Shown here in pieces: positions 16,477 to 25,915 of a stretch of DNA of 64,000 bases. This DNA comes from Ilyobacter_A sp963675185 (lineage in GTDB: Bacteria; Fusobacteriota; Fusobacteriia; Fusobacteriales; Fusobacteriaceae): contig CAXXOH010000003.1 in assembly GCA_963675185.2 (NCBI GenBank), forward strand, positions 1,628,765-1,692,764, given 5' to 3'. The position numbers and the translations under genes were made by a program. The notes beneath the pieces were generated by a model that saw only the letters and a list, made by a program, of their open reading frames with translations, was not told the origin of the DNA and searched no databases. Position 1 is the stretch's first letter; each line of letters begins with the position of its first letter.

Positions 16477-17307
16477 ATGGATGATAAAGGTGACTTGAAG
16501 GATAGAGTTGATGATATAAAAGATTCCGATGTGGAAAGGATAAGGGCCCAGGTAAAGTTTACGCTCAATTTAAAAGACTTGAGGCTCCTTTTGAGATATT
16601 TCGAGACAGAACTCATGATAGGGATAGAAGACGCTATATCTTCGGCTAAAGAAGGGGACAGCGAAGAGAGGGGATATTACAAAAGCCTTCTTTTGGCACT
16701 GGAGAAACTAAATGGCACCATCTACACAAGTGTAGTGGAGACCGAAAGGATAATCATAGAAGAATTTAAGAAACGAGACATAGACCTGAAGACTATACTG
16801 TCTTTAATGGCAAAAGATGAGTATGATACAGAGAGAATAGAGTATATATACGATGCTGTGGACGAACTAAATGACGAAAAGGAGGAGGCTGATAGGATAT
16901 ATCACAGCTTTGGACCCCATACAAGAAGGATGCTAGACCTCATGGAGGAAGAGGTGTCTAATGTATATATGCCGCTTGTTATAAAGTTTATGGAGGTGCT
17001 GGCCGACAGTGTCAGATCAGGAGATCTTAAAAAAGGGGAGATAATATTTCAGGAGGGGGCTTTGGAAGACTTGTTGAATCTGGATTATGATGCTTCTCAA
17101 ATCTTTTTAAACAAGCTAAAAAAAATAGAGGTGAAGATAGGGAACAGGATTGGAAGAGTGGTAAAGGATTATTCTGTCGGGACAAACGGTGTTAATAAAG
17201 TTGAGTTTGAACTGTTTATAAGTAATCCCGAAGAGTATGCCCTTACAGATAGCGAGTTTAGAATAGGTAGGCTGGAAGAAGTATATGTAGAAGAGGCGGA
17301 AGATTAA
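16477..17307 (+). CDS. Conserved cytoplasmic protein of unknown function
   Basis: 276 residues, ATG behind AAGGGGGGTT. Strongly acidic and mostly helical, without a signal peptide or membrane span. A central segment 'DAVDELNDEKEEADRIYHSFGPHTRRMLDLMEEEV' looks like a coiled coil. I recognise no domain. It is a single gene between putP and a bidirectional terminator. Confidence 0.65.
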   Translation: MDDKGDLKDRVDDIKDSDVERIRAQVKFTLNLKDLRLLLRYFETELMIGIEDAISSAKEGDSEERGYYKSLLLALEKLNGTIYTSVVETERIIIEEFKKRDIDLKTILSLMAKDEYDTERIEYIYDAVDELNDEKEEADRIYHSFGPHTRRMLDLMEEEVSNVYMPLVIKFMEVLADSVRSGDLKKGEIIFQEGALEDLLNLDYDASQIFLNKLKKIEVKIGNRIGRVVKDYSVGTNGVNKVEFELFISNPEEYALTDSEFRIGRLEEVYVEEAED

Positions 17308-17310
17308 AAA

Positions 17311-17337
17311 AAGCAGGCATTCAGCCTGCTTTTAAAA
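17311..17337. terminator. Bidirectional terminator before ald
   Basis: AAGCAGGC-ATTCA-GCCTGCTT with an A-run on one side and T's on the other. It serves the convergent gene at 16477 and ald. Confidence 0.85.
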
Positions 17338-18435
17338 TTTTAAACTTGTGTATGGGAGATCTAAGTCTTCTGCAATTTTTTTATATACCAGCTTGCCTTT
17401 GTATATATTTACTCCCTGGAATAACTCTTTTGAGCTGCAAGCTTCTTCTACGCCTTTTTCAGCTATCTCAATAACATATTTTAAGCTTATATTGGTAAGG
17501 GCGTATGTAGAAGTGCTAGCGAACGCCCCGGGCATGTTTGCAACACAGTAGAACACAGTCTCCTCTGCTTTAAATATCGGATTACTATGTGTTGTTGGGT
17601 GCGATAATTCAAAGCACCCGCCTTGATCTATGGAGACGTCCACTAAAACTGTACCTGGTTCTAGTTTTTTAAGGTCTTCCTTTTTTATCAGTTTAGGAGC
17701 CTTTGCTCCTGGGATAAGTACGGTTCCCACTATAAGGTCGGCTTTTTTTATCTCTTTTTCTATATTTGAAGGGGATGAGTACAGGGTGCTTACCCTGTTT
17801 CTGTAGATATCCTCTAAATACCTCAACTTTCGCATATCTATATCCAAAACAGACACTTCAGCTCCTATTCCAACGGCGCACATAATAGCGCCCTGACCAG
17901 CTGTTCCAGCTCCTAAGACAACTACTTTCCCCCTTTTTACACCGGGGACTCCCCCAGGCAGTACCCCTTTTCCGCCAAACTGTTTTTGAAGGAAGTTAAC
18001 GCCTACTTGCACCGCCATTCTACCGGCTATTTCAGACATTGGTGTGAGTATCGGAAGAGATCCGTCCTCGAGTTGCACTGTCTCATATGCAATGCATGTA
18101 GCCCCTGAATCCATAAGGGTTTTTGTCAGATTGCGGTTTGCAGCAAGGTGTAAAAAAGTGAATAAAGTGTGCTTTGAACTTATAAAAGGGAGCTCCTTAT
18201 CTTGGGGTTCCTTTATTTTTACAATTAAATTGGAGTTTTTATACACCTCTTCTAAGGAGTCTAGAATAACGGCGCCAGCGGACAGATAGCTTTCATCTGA
18301 AATACCTATATTTTTGCCCGCCCCTTTTTCGACGAACACATCATGGCCTAGACTAGTTAGTTGTGCTATGCATTCCGGGGTAAGTCCTACGCGGTTTTCG
18401 TCCTGTTTTATCTCTTTTGGAACCCCTATTTTCAT
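17332..18435 (-). CDS. ald: Alanine dehydrogenase
   Basis: 367 residues, the normal length. NAD-dependent interconversion of alanine with pyruvate and ammonia. 'MKIGVPKEIKQDENRVGLTP' with the substrate Arg and Lys at the N-terminus, 'SKHTLFTFLHLAA' with the catalytic His, and the Rossmann loop 'VVLGAGTAGQGA' at about residue 170. 'GVPGVKRGKVVVLG' and the C-terminal 'NMPGAFASTSTYALTN' are diagnostic. RBS AAAGGGGGAAAC. It is followed (upstream on the map) by a terminator separating it from mmsA. Confidence 0.97.
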   Translation of the reverse strand: MKIGVPKEIKQDENRVGLTPECIAQLTSLGHDVFVEKGAGKNIGISDESYLSAGAVILDSLEEVYKNSNLIVKIKEPQDKELPFISSKHTLFTFLHLAANRNLTKTLMDSGATCIAYETVQLEDGSLPILTPMSEIAGRMAVQVGVNFLQKQFGGKGVLPGGVPGVKRGKVVVLGAGTAGQGAIMCAVGIGAEVSVLDIDMRKLRYLEDIYRNRVSTLYSSPSNIEKEIKKADLIVGTVLIPGAKAPKLIKKEDLKKLEPGTVLVDVSIDQGGCFELSHPTTHSNPIFKAEETVFYCVANMPGAFASTSTYALTNISLKYVIEIAEKGVEEACSSKELFQGVNIYKGKLVYKKIAEDLDLPYTSLKF

Positions 18436-18492
18436 AAAAGTTTCCCCCTTTGAACTGCTTTAACTAAAGTTTTTGCACCCATAGAAAATATA

Positions 18493-18513
18493 GGCTCTCA
18501 TTCTATGAGAGCC
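18493..18513. terminator. Hairpin between mmsA and ald
   Basis: GGCTCTCA-TTCTA-TGAGAGCC, a perfect 8-bp stem 20 bases past the mmsA stop. The T-run is weak on the minus strand, so read-through into ald is possible. Confidence 0.6.
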
Positions 18514-18531
18514 TTTTGTTATTTTTGTATT

Positions 18532-20001
18532 TTAACTCATCCAGTCTACTTTGTTTTCTGGATTCCATTTTGTTGTAAGTTTTCTTAAGTTTGACCAGAA
18601 TTCAAGTGAAGATTCACCCGTGATATCTCCGTGGCCATATTTAGATCCTTTTATTCCGCCAAATGAGAATGGATCACGTGGAACTGGAACTCCGATGTTT
18701 ACACCACACATACCTGCCCCCATCATAGAAGCTGCTTCCATTGCTGTTCTACCGTTTTGTGTGAAAATTGATGTAGCGTTTCCGTAAGGAGATTTGTTTT
18801 GGATTTCAAAAGCTTCATGGATATTTTCAGCACCTAAGATTTCAAGAGTAGGTCCGAAAATCTCTTCAGCCGGCATCTCAGCGTTTGTACCCCTGTAATC
18901 TATAACTGAAGGCCCGAAAAAGTAACCGCCATTGTCGTATTTAGCCTTGAATTTTCTACCATCAACCAAGATTTTAGCCCCTGCTTTTTCAACTCTTTCA
19001 AGATAAGCCTCTATTTTTGAAATTGCTGCCTTTGATATTATAGTAGACATTGTATCTCCAGGAACTAATTTTTCAGCCTTTTCACAGATTGCCTTTACTA
19101 TATGGTCAGAATCCCCGACAGCAATTATAACAGAAGCTGCCATGCAACGTTGTCCGGCCATACCTGTAGCAGCTGCAAGGATGTCGTTTGAAGCCATCTC
19201 AGTGTGTGCGTCTGGTGTAACTATTAAGTGGTTTTTAGCCCCACCAAGAGCAAGAACTCTTTTTAAATTAGCAGAACCTCTTCTGTAAACAATTTCTGCA
19301 ACTGGAGTTGATCCGACAAATGAAATTGCTTTTATATCCTTATGGTCGCAAATTGCCTCAACGATATCTTTACCACCGTTTACTACATTGAATATACCAT
19401 CAGGAAGGCCGGCTTCCTTTAAAAATTCAGCCATTTTTGCTGAGCATATTGGAGTAAGTTCTGACGGCTTGAGTACAACTGCATTCCCCATCATTAATGC
19501 TTGAGGTACAGTCCAGTGTGGAACCATCACCGGGAAGTTGAATGGAGTTATTGATGCAACTACTCCTAGAGGGATGTATTCAGTTTTACACTCTACACCT
19601 CTGCTTACCATTTGAGTCTTGTTTGGCGCAATCTGAGGTATTCCGCATGCGAATTCAACTATTTCTATTGCTTTATCCACTCCTCCATAAGCCTCATCAA
19701 GGGTTTTTCCGTTTTCTATATGGTTTATCTCAGCGAGTTCATCTCTATGTTTCAATAAAACTTCACGGTACTTAAACATAACCTGAGCACGGCTTTTTAA
19801 GGAAAGTGCTGCCCATTTAGGTTGAGCTTCTTTGGCTTTTTGAACTATTTCATCAAGTTCTTTCATACCAGAAGAATAAGTTTGTCCTATAATGGATCCG
19901 TCAAGTGGAGAATAAATATCTATTTTTTCCGCATTAGAATCTAAGAATTTTCCCTCGCCATAATTTTTGATAAGACCGTAATTTTTGTTTACTTTTTCCA
20001 T
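18532..20001 (-). CDS. mmsA: CoA-acylating methylmalonate-semialdehyde dehydrogenase family
   Basis: 489 residues of the aldehyde dehydrogenase superfamily. 'ITPFNFPVMVPHWTVPQAL' and the catalytic Cys in 'GMAGQRCMAAS' (about residue 285), with 'FGPTLEILGA' and the family-typical 'PVPRDPFSFGGIKGSKYG', point to the MmsA clade. That clade makes propionyl-CoA or acetyl-CoA from malonic or methylmalonic semialdehyde. A role in valine, inositol or beta-alanine breakdown is possible; none of those partners is adjacent. RBS CAGGAGGTCATGTAGA. Codon bias resembles highly expressed genes. Confidence 0.85.
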   Translation of the reverse strand: MEKVNKNYGLIKNYGEGKFLDSNAEKIDIYSPLDGSIIGQTYSSGMKELDEIVQKAKEAQPKWAALSLKSRAQVMFKYREVLLKHRDELAEINHIENGKTLDEAYGGVDKAIEIVEFACGIPQIAPNKTQMVSRGVECKTEYIPLGVVASITPFNFPVMVPHWTVPQALMMGNAVVLKPSELTPICSAKMAEFLKEAGLPDGIFNVVNGGKDIVEAICDHKDIKAISFVGSTPVAEIVYRRGSANLKRVLALGGAKNHLIVTPDAHTEMASNDILAAATGMAGQRCMAASVIIAVGDSDHIVKAICEKAEKLVPGDTMSTIISKAAISKIEAYLERVEKAGAKILVDGRKFKAKYDNGGYFFGPSVIDYRGTNAEMPAEEIFGPTLEILGAENIHEAFEIQNKSPYGNATSIFTQNGRTAMEAASMMGAGMCGVNIGVPVPRDPFSFGGIKGSKYGHGDITGESSLEFWSNLRKLTTKWNPENKVDWMS

Positions 20002-20048
20002 TCTACATGACCTCCTGAATTTTTAATATTTTTAGCTAGATTATATTA

Positions 20049-20117
20049 ATATTGAATAAACAATATAGGATACAAATTAAGTTTATGGGCAATATATGTT
20101 CAAATTGTTCTATATTG
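20049..20117 (-). promoter_or_regulatory. Candidate operator boxes upstream of mmsA
   Basis: Two inverted pairs: ATATTG-N6-CAATAT (20049-20066) and CAATAT-N16-ATATTG (20090-20117), within 120 bases of the mmsA start. No regulator gene adjoins them, so the call rests on symmetry alone. Confidence 0.3.
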
Positions 20118-20399
20118 AAGAGTATATGCTATAAAAAATAAGCTGTCAATGAAATGAAATGCTAAATAAAAAAGTCACTTTTGAATCATGTGAAAATAAA
20201 CTTTTGATTTTAATCTCAAAAAATAAGATAGATTGCACAACCCCTTTAAAAACAAACAAAACAAAAGATTAAAACATTACAATCATAGAATATTAAAAGG
20301 TAAAAAAGTAACGAAGGGTTTGATGTGAAATAAATATTTATAAAAAAAAAACACGTTTGTTATAAAATTCACTTCTAAAAAAGATGATATATCAGTGTT

Positions 20400-20435
20400 T
20401 TCAAAAGAAAACGACAGGGTGGATTCCCTGTCGTT
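20400..20435 (-). terminator. Terminator downstream of coaX
   Basis: Perfect 10-bp stem AACGACAGGG / CCCTGTCGTT with a 6-base loop. On the minus strand it is followed by TTCTTTTG. Confidence 0.7.
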
Positions 20436-20602
20436 AACAGATTGTACGCTTGTTACAAATTTGTGGAATTTTGTACTTATATTTTAAAACTAGAAAAAAG
20501 TTTAAAGTTTGAATTAACATATACACATTTTACCGTAAAAGATTTAAAATAAACCAAAAACAACCATAGAAGAACAAATAATTCCTTTATAACACGAAAA
20601 CT

Positions 20603-21370
20603 CTATTTATTCATTTGGTGCAAGGTATAAAGCCCTTTTATACTGAGTTCGGGAATAAATTCGTTTATGTCATCGATTTCGTTGGATACCAGCTGTCCTA
20701 ATCCACCGGTAGAGATTATTAGAGGATTATCGAGATGCTTTTTAATCTCCTTTATGATCTCTTTTATCTGGCCTATATATCCAAAAAATACTCCTGCCTT
20801 TATCTGCTCAACAGTGTTTCTACCCATAATGCTTGCTGGTTTCTCAAAGCTGACTTTTGGAAGCTTTGCAGTATTACCGAAAAGAGAATTTATGGACATA
20901 TTGATTCCTGGCAGGATGCCGCCGCCTATATATACCCCGTTTTTCAGTATTTCATATGTAGTAGCGGTGCCGAAGTCAAATACCACAAGGCTTTTTTCAG
21001 GGTGAAGCCTTAGAGCTTCGGTTATCCCTATTATCCTATCTGCACCAAACCCGTCTGGATTCATATCTTTTGAAAATGAGAAAGGAAGCTTTAGGTCGAG
21101 CCCTACGATAATCGGCTCTATATTGAAATACTTTTTAGAAAGATATTTGAATATAGTGACTAAACTTGGAACTACAGATGAAATTATGACCCCATCTACG
21201 TTTTTTAGTTCAACATTGTTGAAATCTGCTATGTTTTTAAGGTATGAAAACAGCTCATCTTCCGTCAGGTTCTCTTTGCTAGATACCCTAAAATTTAAGA
21301 GGAGATTCCCGTTTGCATCAAAAACTCCAGTGACTATATGTGTGTTGCCTATATCAAAAGCGATCAACAT
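20603..21370 (-). CDS. coaX: Type III pantothenate kinase
   Basis: 255 residues, typical for CoaX, which starts CoA synthesis and is insensitive to CoA feedback. 'MLIAFDIGNTHIVTGVFD' is the phosphate-1 motif with the catalytic Asp. 'PDGFGADRI' is the pantothenate-binding GADR motif. 'VVFDFGTATTYE' is phosphate-2. 'GGGILPGI' follows. ATG behind GGAGGTAAGCTA. It is a single gene, and the next gene is divergent. Confidence 0.96.
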   Translation of the reverse strand: MLIAFDIGNTHIVTGVFDANGNLLLNFRVSSKENLTEDELFSYLKNIADFNNVELKNVDGVIISSVVPSLVTIFKYLSKKYFNIEPIIVGLDLKLPFSFSKDMNPDGFGADRIIGITEALRLHPEKSLVVFDFGTATTYEILKNGVYIGGGILPGINMSINSLFGNTAKLPKVSFEKPASIMGRNTVEQIKAGVFFGYIGQIKEIIKEIKKHLDNPLIISTGGLGQLVSNEIDDINEFIPELSIKGLYTLHQMNK

Positions 21371-21520
21371 TAGCTTACCTCCATGGCTTAAGAAATATGT
21401 AGATTATATTATATTTTAAGTTAAATTTCAAATTAAAATACAAAATTCAAAGAGGAAAGGGGGTGTGACGGCTGAATACTAATATGAAACTTTAAGTCTA
21501 AAAGATTAGGAGGGGTAAGC

Positions 21521-22210
21521 GTGAAAATCAAGCGTCTTTTGTTATTTATTATGATGATTTCTATGCTTTCTTGTGCCACAGTCCATAAAGGTAGATACGC
21601 CAAACAGGTTGTAGAGCCATATAATGTATTGAAAAAAGAAAAGATTACTGAGGGAGGTTTAGTTGTCAGCGGCAGGCCGGAGAGGGCTCTCAGCAACGAC
21701 TACTATAAATTCATAGGTTTTACATTTGAAAATAGGAGTGGCGAGAAGGTAAGTATAAGTGATGTTTCCGTTGACTTTAACAATGCGGTTTTAAACAACT
21801 TAATAACTGTAATTTCTGGGGAGGAAATTCTTGGATGGCATGATGCTATGGAGCAGGAAAAGAAAAGAAGGGAGTTCAACCGCAGCACTTTTTTCACCTC
21901 GCTTTTTTTAGGAGGCAGCCTGCTTGCCGTGTTTGGAGATGACAACTGGAGCGGCGTTGGACTTGGAATGGTGCTCGGTGGGATAACATCACTTACCATA
22001 GACGAGTTTAACAGGGAGAGGAAGGAGATACAGACAGGAAAGATATTCCCAGAAACTCACCTTTTGTCAGGGGAATTCGATATTATGCCAGGATTTTATC
22101 AGAATAAATGGCTGGTTTTAAACATTAAAAATCCTAACAACATGCCCGAAAGAATATATGTGGAGTACAGTGTGAACGGAGTAAGGGAAAGAGTAGCATT
22201 GTCACTTTAA
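21521..22210 (+). CDS. Lipoprotein of unknown function
   Basis: 229 residues, GTG start behind TAGGAGGGGTAAGC. The signal sequence ends in the lipobox MLSC (Cys about residue 19), so the protein should be lipid-anchored. The mature part has a hydrophobic Gly-rich segment at about residues 135-155 ('LFLGGSLLAVFGDDNW') and otherwise strand-rich sequence. No family recognised. Confidence 0.75.
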   Translation: MKIKRLLLFIMMISMLSCATVHKGRYAKQVVEPYNVLKKEKITEGGLVVSGRPERALSNDYYKFIGFTFENRSGEKVSISDVSVDFNNAVLNNLITVISGEEILGWHDAMEQEKKRREFNRSTFFTSLFLGGSLLAVFGDDNWSGVGLGMVLGGITSLTIDEFNRERKEIQTGKIFPETHLLSGEFDIMPGFYQNKWLVLNIKNPNNMPERIYVEYSVNGVRERVALSL

Positions 22211-22218
22211 AATTTGAT

Positions 22219-22242
22219 GGAGGCTCTGCCTCCTTTTTTTTT
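22219..22242 (+). terminator. Terminator after the lipoprotein gene
   Basis: GGAGGC-TCT-GCCTCC followed by nine T's. Confidence 0.85.
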
Positions 22243-22291
22243 GGATAAACCTGTGATATAATTAGAAGAAATTATGAGGAAAGGGAGACTT

Positions 22292-23485
22292 ATGGACGCT
22301 GTAGGACTCATAGTCGAGTATAATCCATTCCACAATGGACACAAGCTGCACTTAGAGAGAGCTAAAAAGCTGAGCGGTGCAGAGGTGGTCATAGCGGTAA
22401 TGAGTGGGGATTTTTTGCAAAGAGGGGAGCCAGGCCTTATAAATAAATGGAAGAGGGCAGAGATGGCCCTTAAAAATGGCGTGGACATAGTGGTGGAGAT
22501 GCCGGTTTATTTTTCAAATCAGTCTGCAGAAATTTTTGCAGAGGGAGGCATAAGGATTTTAGATGCCCTTGGGGCAGCATCTGTAGTTTTTGGATCTGAG
22601 ACAGCGGATGTGGAAAGGCTTGAAAAAATAGCGAGTATAGAAGAGGATGAAAGTTTTCAAAAAATATTGAAGGGGCACCTAGCTGAGGGAATCTCCTTTC
22701 CGAATGCGCTGGATAGGACAATAAGCGAGTTTACCGGGGAACAGGGGTCATTAAACCCAAATGATATACTCGGTGTTGAGTACATAAAGTCCATAAAAAA
22801 AATAGATTCAAATATTGTTCCAATCGCAATAAAAAGAGAGGCCGTGGGTTACCATAGTAAAGAGATAGTCGGCGAAATAGCCAGTGCTACCTCTATAAGA
22901 CACCTTTTGTCCGAGGGCAGAATTGATGAGGTTATGGGGGTTGTGCCTAAGATGAGTTATGAGGTGATAAAAGAAGAGTACGACAGGGGCGGTATAACTT
23001 TTTTGGAGGATTACTACCACCTACTGAGATACGAGATACTGAGGTCTAAAGAAGAGTTGCCTAATATACAGGACATGGAGGTAGGGCTAGAAAATCGACT
23101 CTACAGGTGTGCCCTAGATAATGACGAGTTCAGTGGATTCTACAGCGAGGTAATGACCAAGAGATACACAAATGCAAGGATGCAGAGGATACTGACACAT
23201 ATAATTTTGGGCATAACCGATAAATTTACTAAAAAGGCTAGAGAAAAGCTATACTATATAAGGGTTTTGGGTTTTACTAAAAAGGGTTCAAAGTATTTGA
23301 AAAAGATAAAAAATGAATTGTCGGAAAAAGGCGTGGATCTCTTTACAAACCTAAAAAATGTAGAAAAGAGACTGGGGATAGATGAAAAGGAGATGCTAGA
23401 TTTTGATTTGAGGGCATCGAAGATTTACGGTATAGTTAAACCTTATACAGAAAGGAAAATACCGATTTTACTAGAGGGGGAGTAG
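22292..23485 (+). CDS. tmcAL: tRNA(Met) cytidine acetate ligase-like nucleotidyltransferase
   Basis: The ATG at 22292 (MDAVGLIVEYNPFHNGH) follows GAAAGGGAGACTT and is preferred over an ATG 18 bases earlier that sits at the ribosome site. 397 residues. 'EYNPFHNGHKLHLERAK' carries the HxGH nucleotide-binding motif, 'MSGDFLQRGEP' follows, and 'SATSIRHLL' is the later motif. In Bacillus the enzyme activates acetate to make N4-acetylcytidine at the tRNA-Met wobble position. The next gene starts within two bases of its stop. Confidence 0.9.
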   Translation: MDAVGLIVEYNPFHNGHKLHLERAKKLSGAEVVIAVMSGDFLQRGEPGLINKWKRAEMALKNGVDIVVEMPVYFSNQSAEIFAEGGIRILDALGAASVVFGSETADVERLEKIASIEEDESFQKILKGHLAEGISFPNALDRTISEFTGEQGSLNPNDILGVEYIKSIKKIDSNIVPIAIKREAVGYHSKEIVGEIASATSIRHLLSEGRIDEVMGVVPKMSYEVIKEEYDRGGITFLEDYYHLLRYEILRSKEELPNIQDMEVGLENRLYRCALDNDEFSGFYSEVMTKRYTNARMQRILTHIILGITDKFTKKAREKLYYIRVLGFTKKGSKYLKKIKNELSEKGVDLFTNLKNVEKRLGIDEKEMLDFDLRASKIYGIVKPYTERKIPILLEGE

Positions 23486-23486
23486 C

Positions 23487-24455
23487 TTGGAAATGCTGAA
23501 TATTTTACTTGGGTTCTTGCTTATATTTCTTGTGCTAATGGCCTATTTTATAGCTTACTTTTTGAATAAGATAGAAAAAAGCAGGAGGGTAAGTTTTGAG
23601 GATGTGTTTAGCAACAAAGATCTTGTAAAAAAGTATGGACTGGGAAGCAAAAAAGATCCTGAAAATTACGGTTTCAAATTTTCTGATTGTAAGTACCACT
23701 CTAAGGAAGGGCTGAGGCTGAGTGGCTGGTTCATAAACTCAAAAAATATATATTCTAAAAAGGTAATAGTTTTTATACATGGCAGGAATTCAAATAGACT
23801 TGCATGCTTGCAGTACTTAGCTCTAATAAAGAAAAAGGAATTAGCTGATGATTACGCTGTATTCCTACCCGACCTGAGGAATTCAGGAAAATCTGACGGT
23901 TCAAGGACATTTCTTGGAAGCAGGTTTGCAGATGATGTGTACTCCACCGTAAAATATTTGAAAAACACTCAGAATAAAAATGAATTTATTTTATACGGAT
24001 TTTCTATGGGGGCAATGGCCATAGAGGTATTTTTGCATAAATACCGAAATTTATTAAGATGGGAAAATATCACTGTTAAAAAGGTGATACTGGACAGCCC
24101 GCTTACAAATGCTGAGAAAACTGTTAAATTTAAGTCGAAGGATAGGAGATACCCCAAGTTCATGCAGAATATGGCTCTTAGAATATTTGATATGAGAATG
24201 AGCTACAACATAAAAAATATGCGTTTTTCTATACTTTTAAAAGAAAACAGAGATTTTTCTACGCTGATACTGCAGTCGAAAACCGACAGCACAACTCCTT
24301 ACTATATGCTCAAGTATGAGCTTAGCAGGATGAGTGACGGAGACAGTGATGTAGATGTGATGCTGATAGACGATGCAAAACATGTTTGTCTTTATAGGGG
24401 AAGAAATAAGAGGAGTTATGAGGAAAAGGTAGCTAAATTTATACTGGAAGGCTAG
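23487..24455 (+). CDS. Membrane-anchored alpha/beta hydrolase
   Basis: 322 residues from a TTG; an ATG 6 bases on is an equally possible start. One N-terminal membrane anchor (residues 3-27). The hydrolase fold shows 'VIVFIHGRNSN' (oxyanion region), nucleophile elbow 'LYGFSMGAMA' with Ser about residue 173, Asp in 'VILDSPLT', and His in 'DDAKHVCLY'. Similar to the YqkD/FrsA-like group of serine esterases. The substrate is unknown. It lies tightly between tmcAL and the transporter gene, suggesting one transcript. Confidence 0.8.
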   Translation: MEMLNILLGFLLIFLVLMAYFIAYFLNKIEKSRRVSFEDVFSNKDLVKKYGLGSKKDPENYGFKFSDCKYHSKEGLRLSGWFINSKNIYSKKVIVFIHGRNSNRLACLQYLALIKKKELADDYAVFLPDLRNSGKSDGSRTFLGSRFADDVYSTVKYLKNTQNKNEFILYGFSMGAMAIEVFLHKYRNLLRWENITVKKVILDSPLTNAEKTVKFKSKDRRYPKFMQNMALRIFDMRMSYNIKNMRFSILLKENRDFSTLILQSKTDSTTPYYMLKYELSRMSDGDSDVDVMLIDDAKHVCLYRGRNKRSYEEKVAKFILEG

Positions 24456-24464
24456 GAGGTTATA

Positions 24465-25823
24465 ATGAAAAAACTCTCGTTTAAAATACAAATTTTTTAT
24501 GGGTTGGGAGTTAGTTATGCAATAGTGGATCAGATATTTGCGCAGTGGGTACTCTACTATTATCTCCCGCCTGAAAATTCTGGGATAAAGCCGCTAATGG
24601 CACCGATACTGATATCACTCGCACTTGTTTTTTCAAGGTTTGTGGATATGGTCATGGACCCTCTTGTTGGGCATTGGTCGGATAAGTTTGAATCAAAATG
24701 GGGAAGGAGGATACCGTTTATAGCTTTAGGGAGTATACCTTTAGCCCTCTCTACGGTGGCGTTTTTTTACCCTCTGAAGTCACAAAGCGGGGTGGCAACT
24801 TTTATCTATCTTTCCGTTACTGGAGCTGTATTTTTTACTTTTTATACGGTGGTCGGTGCTCCTTACAATGCATTGATACCAGAAATTGGAGCTACGCATG
24901 AAGACCGTCTTAACCTTTCCACGTGGCAGTCGGTTTTTAGGCTTGTGTATACAGCTGTGGCAATGATAAGTCCTGGGATATTAATAAAGGCATTTTCGAA
25001 CGGGGACACCGAACATGGGATAAGGATGATGGTGATTTTGCTGAGTTTGATCTCGGCTTTAGGTGCTTATATAACAGTATTTTTGGTGCCGGAAAGAAAA
25101 CTTTCGCACGGGAAAAAATCTGGCGAGAGCTTAAGAGGAGCTCTAAGGATAGCGTTCAAGGATTCCTCGTTTATATATTACCTTTTAGGGCTATTGTTTT
25201 TCTTTATAGGGTTTAACATATTGAGAGCCTCGATGAACTATTATGTAGAAGATATAATGGGGCTGGGTAAAGGTTCGATAACACTGGCATCGGCACTGCT
25301 TTTTGGTGTATCAGCTATATTCTTTTATCCTACAAACAGGATATCAAAAAAATTTGGTTATAGGAGACCTATGCTGGTTTGTCTTGTTATGCTGTTCATT
25401 TTTTCCATAGCGCTTTTTAACCTGGGGAAAATAATACCTCAAAGGGCGGGATTCCTGCTTTTCGCCTTGATGGGCATACCAATTGCAGGAGCAGCTTTTA
25501 TATTTCCGCCAGCCATGCTGAGCGAGATAAGCACTATTATGAGTGACAGAAACGGCGTAAAAATAGAGGGAATATTTTTTGGCATACAAGGATTTTTTTT
25601 GAAAATGGCATTTTTAGTTTCCATAGCAATACTACCCTTGATACTTGTTTCTGGCGGTGAAACCAAACTTTTGGAGGTGTTTATAAACCGTCCTGAGGGA
25701 GTGGAAAAAACGGGAGTATATTCTACGGCGATATTCTCTAGTGTATTTTTCTTGATATCCTTTGTATTTTATTACCTATATCCGGAGAAATTTGAGAAAG
25801 ACCCTCAAGAGGTCCTTGATTAG
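24465..25823 (+). CDS. MFS glycoside-pentoside-hexuronide (GPH) family transporter
   Basis: 452 residues with about 12 membrane spans. The GPH motif 'VDMVMDPLVGHWSDKF' followed by 'KWGRRIPFIALGSIP' lies between spans 2 and 3. These are cation-coupled sugar symporters such as MelB. 'SRFVDMVMDP' contains the Asp residues used for cation binding in MelB. ATG behind CTAGGAGGTTATA. The substrate cannot be told and no catabolic gene is adjacent. Confidence 0.88.
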   Translation: MKKLSFKIQIFYGLGVSYAIVDQIFAQWVLYYYLPPENSGIKPLMAPILISLALVFSRFVDMVMDPLVGHWSDKFESKWGRRIPFIALGSIPLALSTVAFFYPLKSQSGVATFIYLSVTGAVFFTFYTVVGAPYNALIPEIGATHEDRLNLSTWQSVFRLVYTAVAMISPGILIKAFSNGDTEHGIRMMVILLSLISALGAYITVFLVPERKLSHGKKSGESLRGALRIAFKDSSFIYYLLGLLFFFIGFNILRASMNYYVEDIMGLGKGSITLASALLFGVSAIFFYPTNRISKKFGYRRPMLVCLVMLFIFSIALFNLGKIIPQRAGFLLFALMGIPIAGAAFIFPPAMLSEISTIMSDRNGVKIEGIFFGIQGFFLKMAFLVSIAILPLILVSGGETKLLEVFINRPEGVEKTGVYSTAIFSSVFFLISFVFYYLYPEKFEKDPQEVLD

Positions 25824-25832
25824 AGCTTGAAC

Positions 25833-25860
25833 TAGGCAGTTTTACGCTGCCTATTAAATT
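25833..25860 (+). terminator. Terminator after the GPH transporter
   Basis: TAGGCAG-N7-CTGCCTA followed by TTAAATTTT. Confidence 0.7.
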
Positions 25861-25915
25861 TTAGATGAAGTATTGAATTGATTTAAAATCATAGAAATAG
25901 AAAAACATTTTTTTA

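Larger units (their letters stand above)
20002..20602. other. 600-base intergenic region between mmsA and coaX
   Basis: No open frame or RNA gene is apparent. The part next to mmsA holds paired CAATAT/ATATTG boxes (20049-20066 and 20090-20117), possible operator sites. The middle (20150-20400) is A/T-rich without recognisable signals. The coaX terminator is at 20410-20435. The remaining 165 bases to coaX show nothing. Confidence 0.5.

Noticed and set aside
21703..21999. Minus-strand frame opposite the lipoprotein gene
   Set aside because: No ribosome site; the plus-strand gene has a signal peptide, lipobox and terminator.
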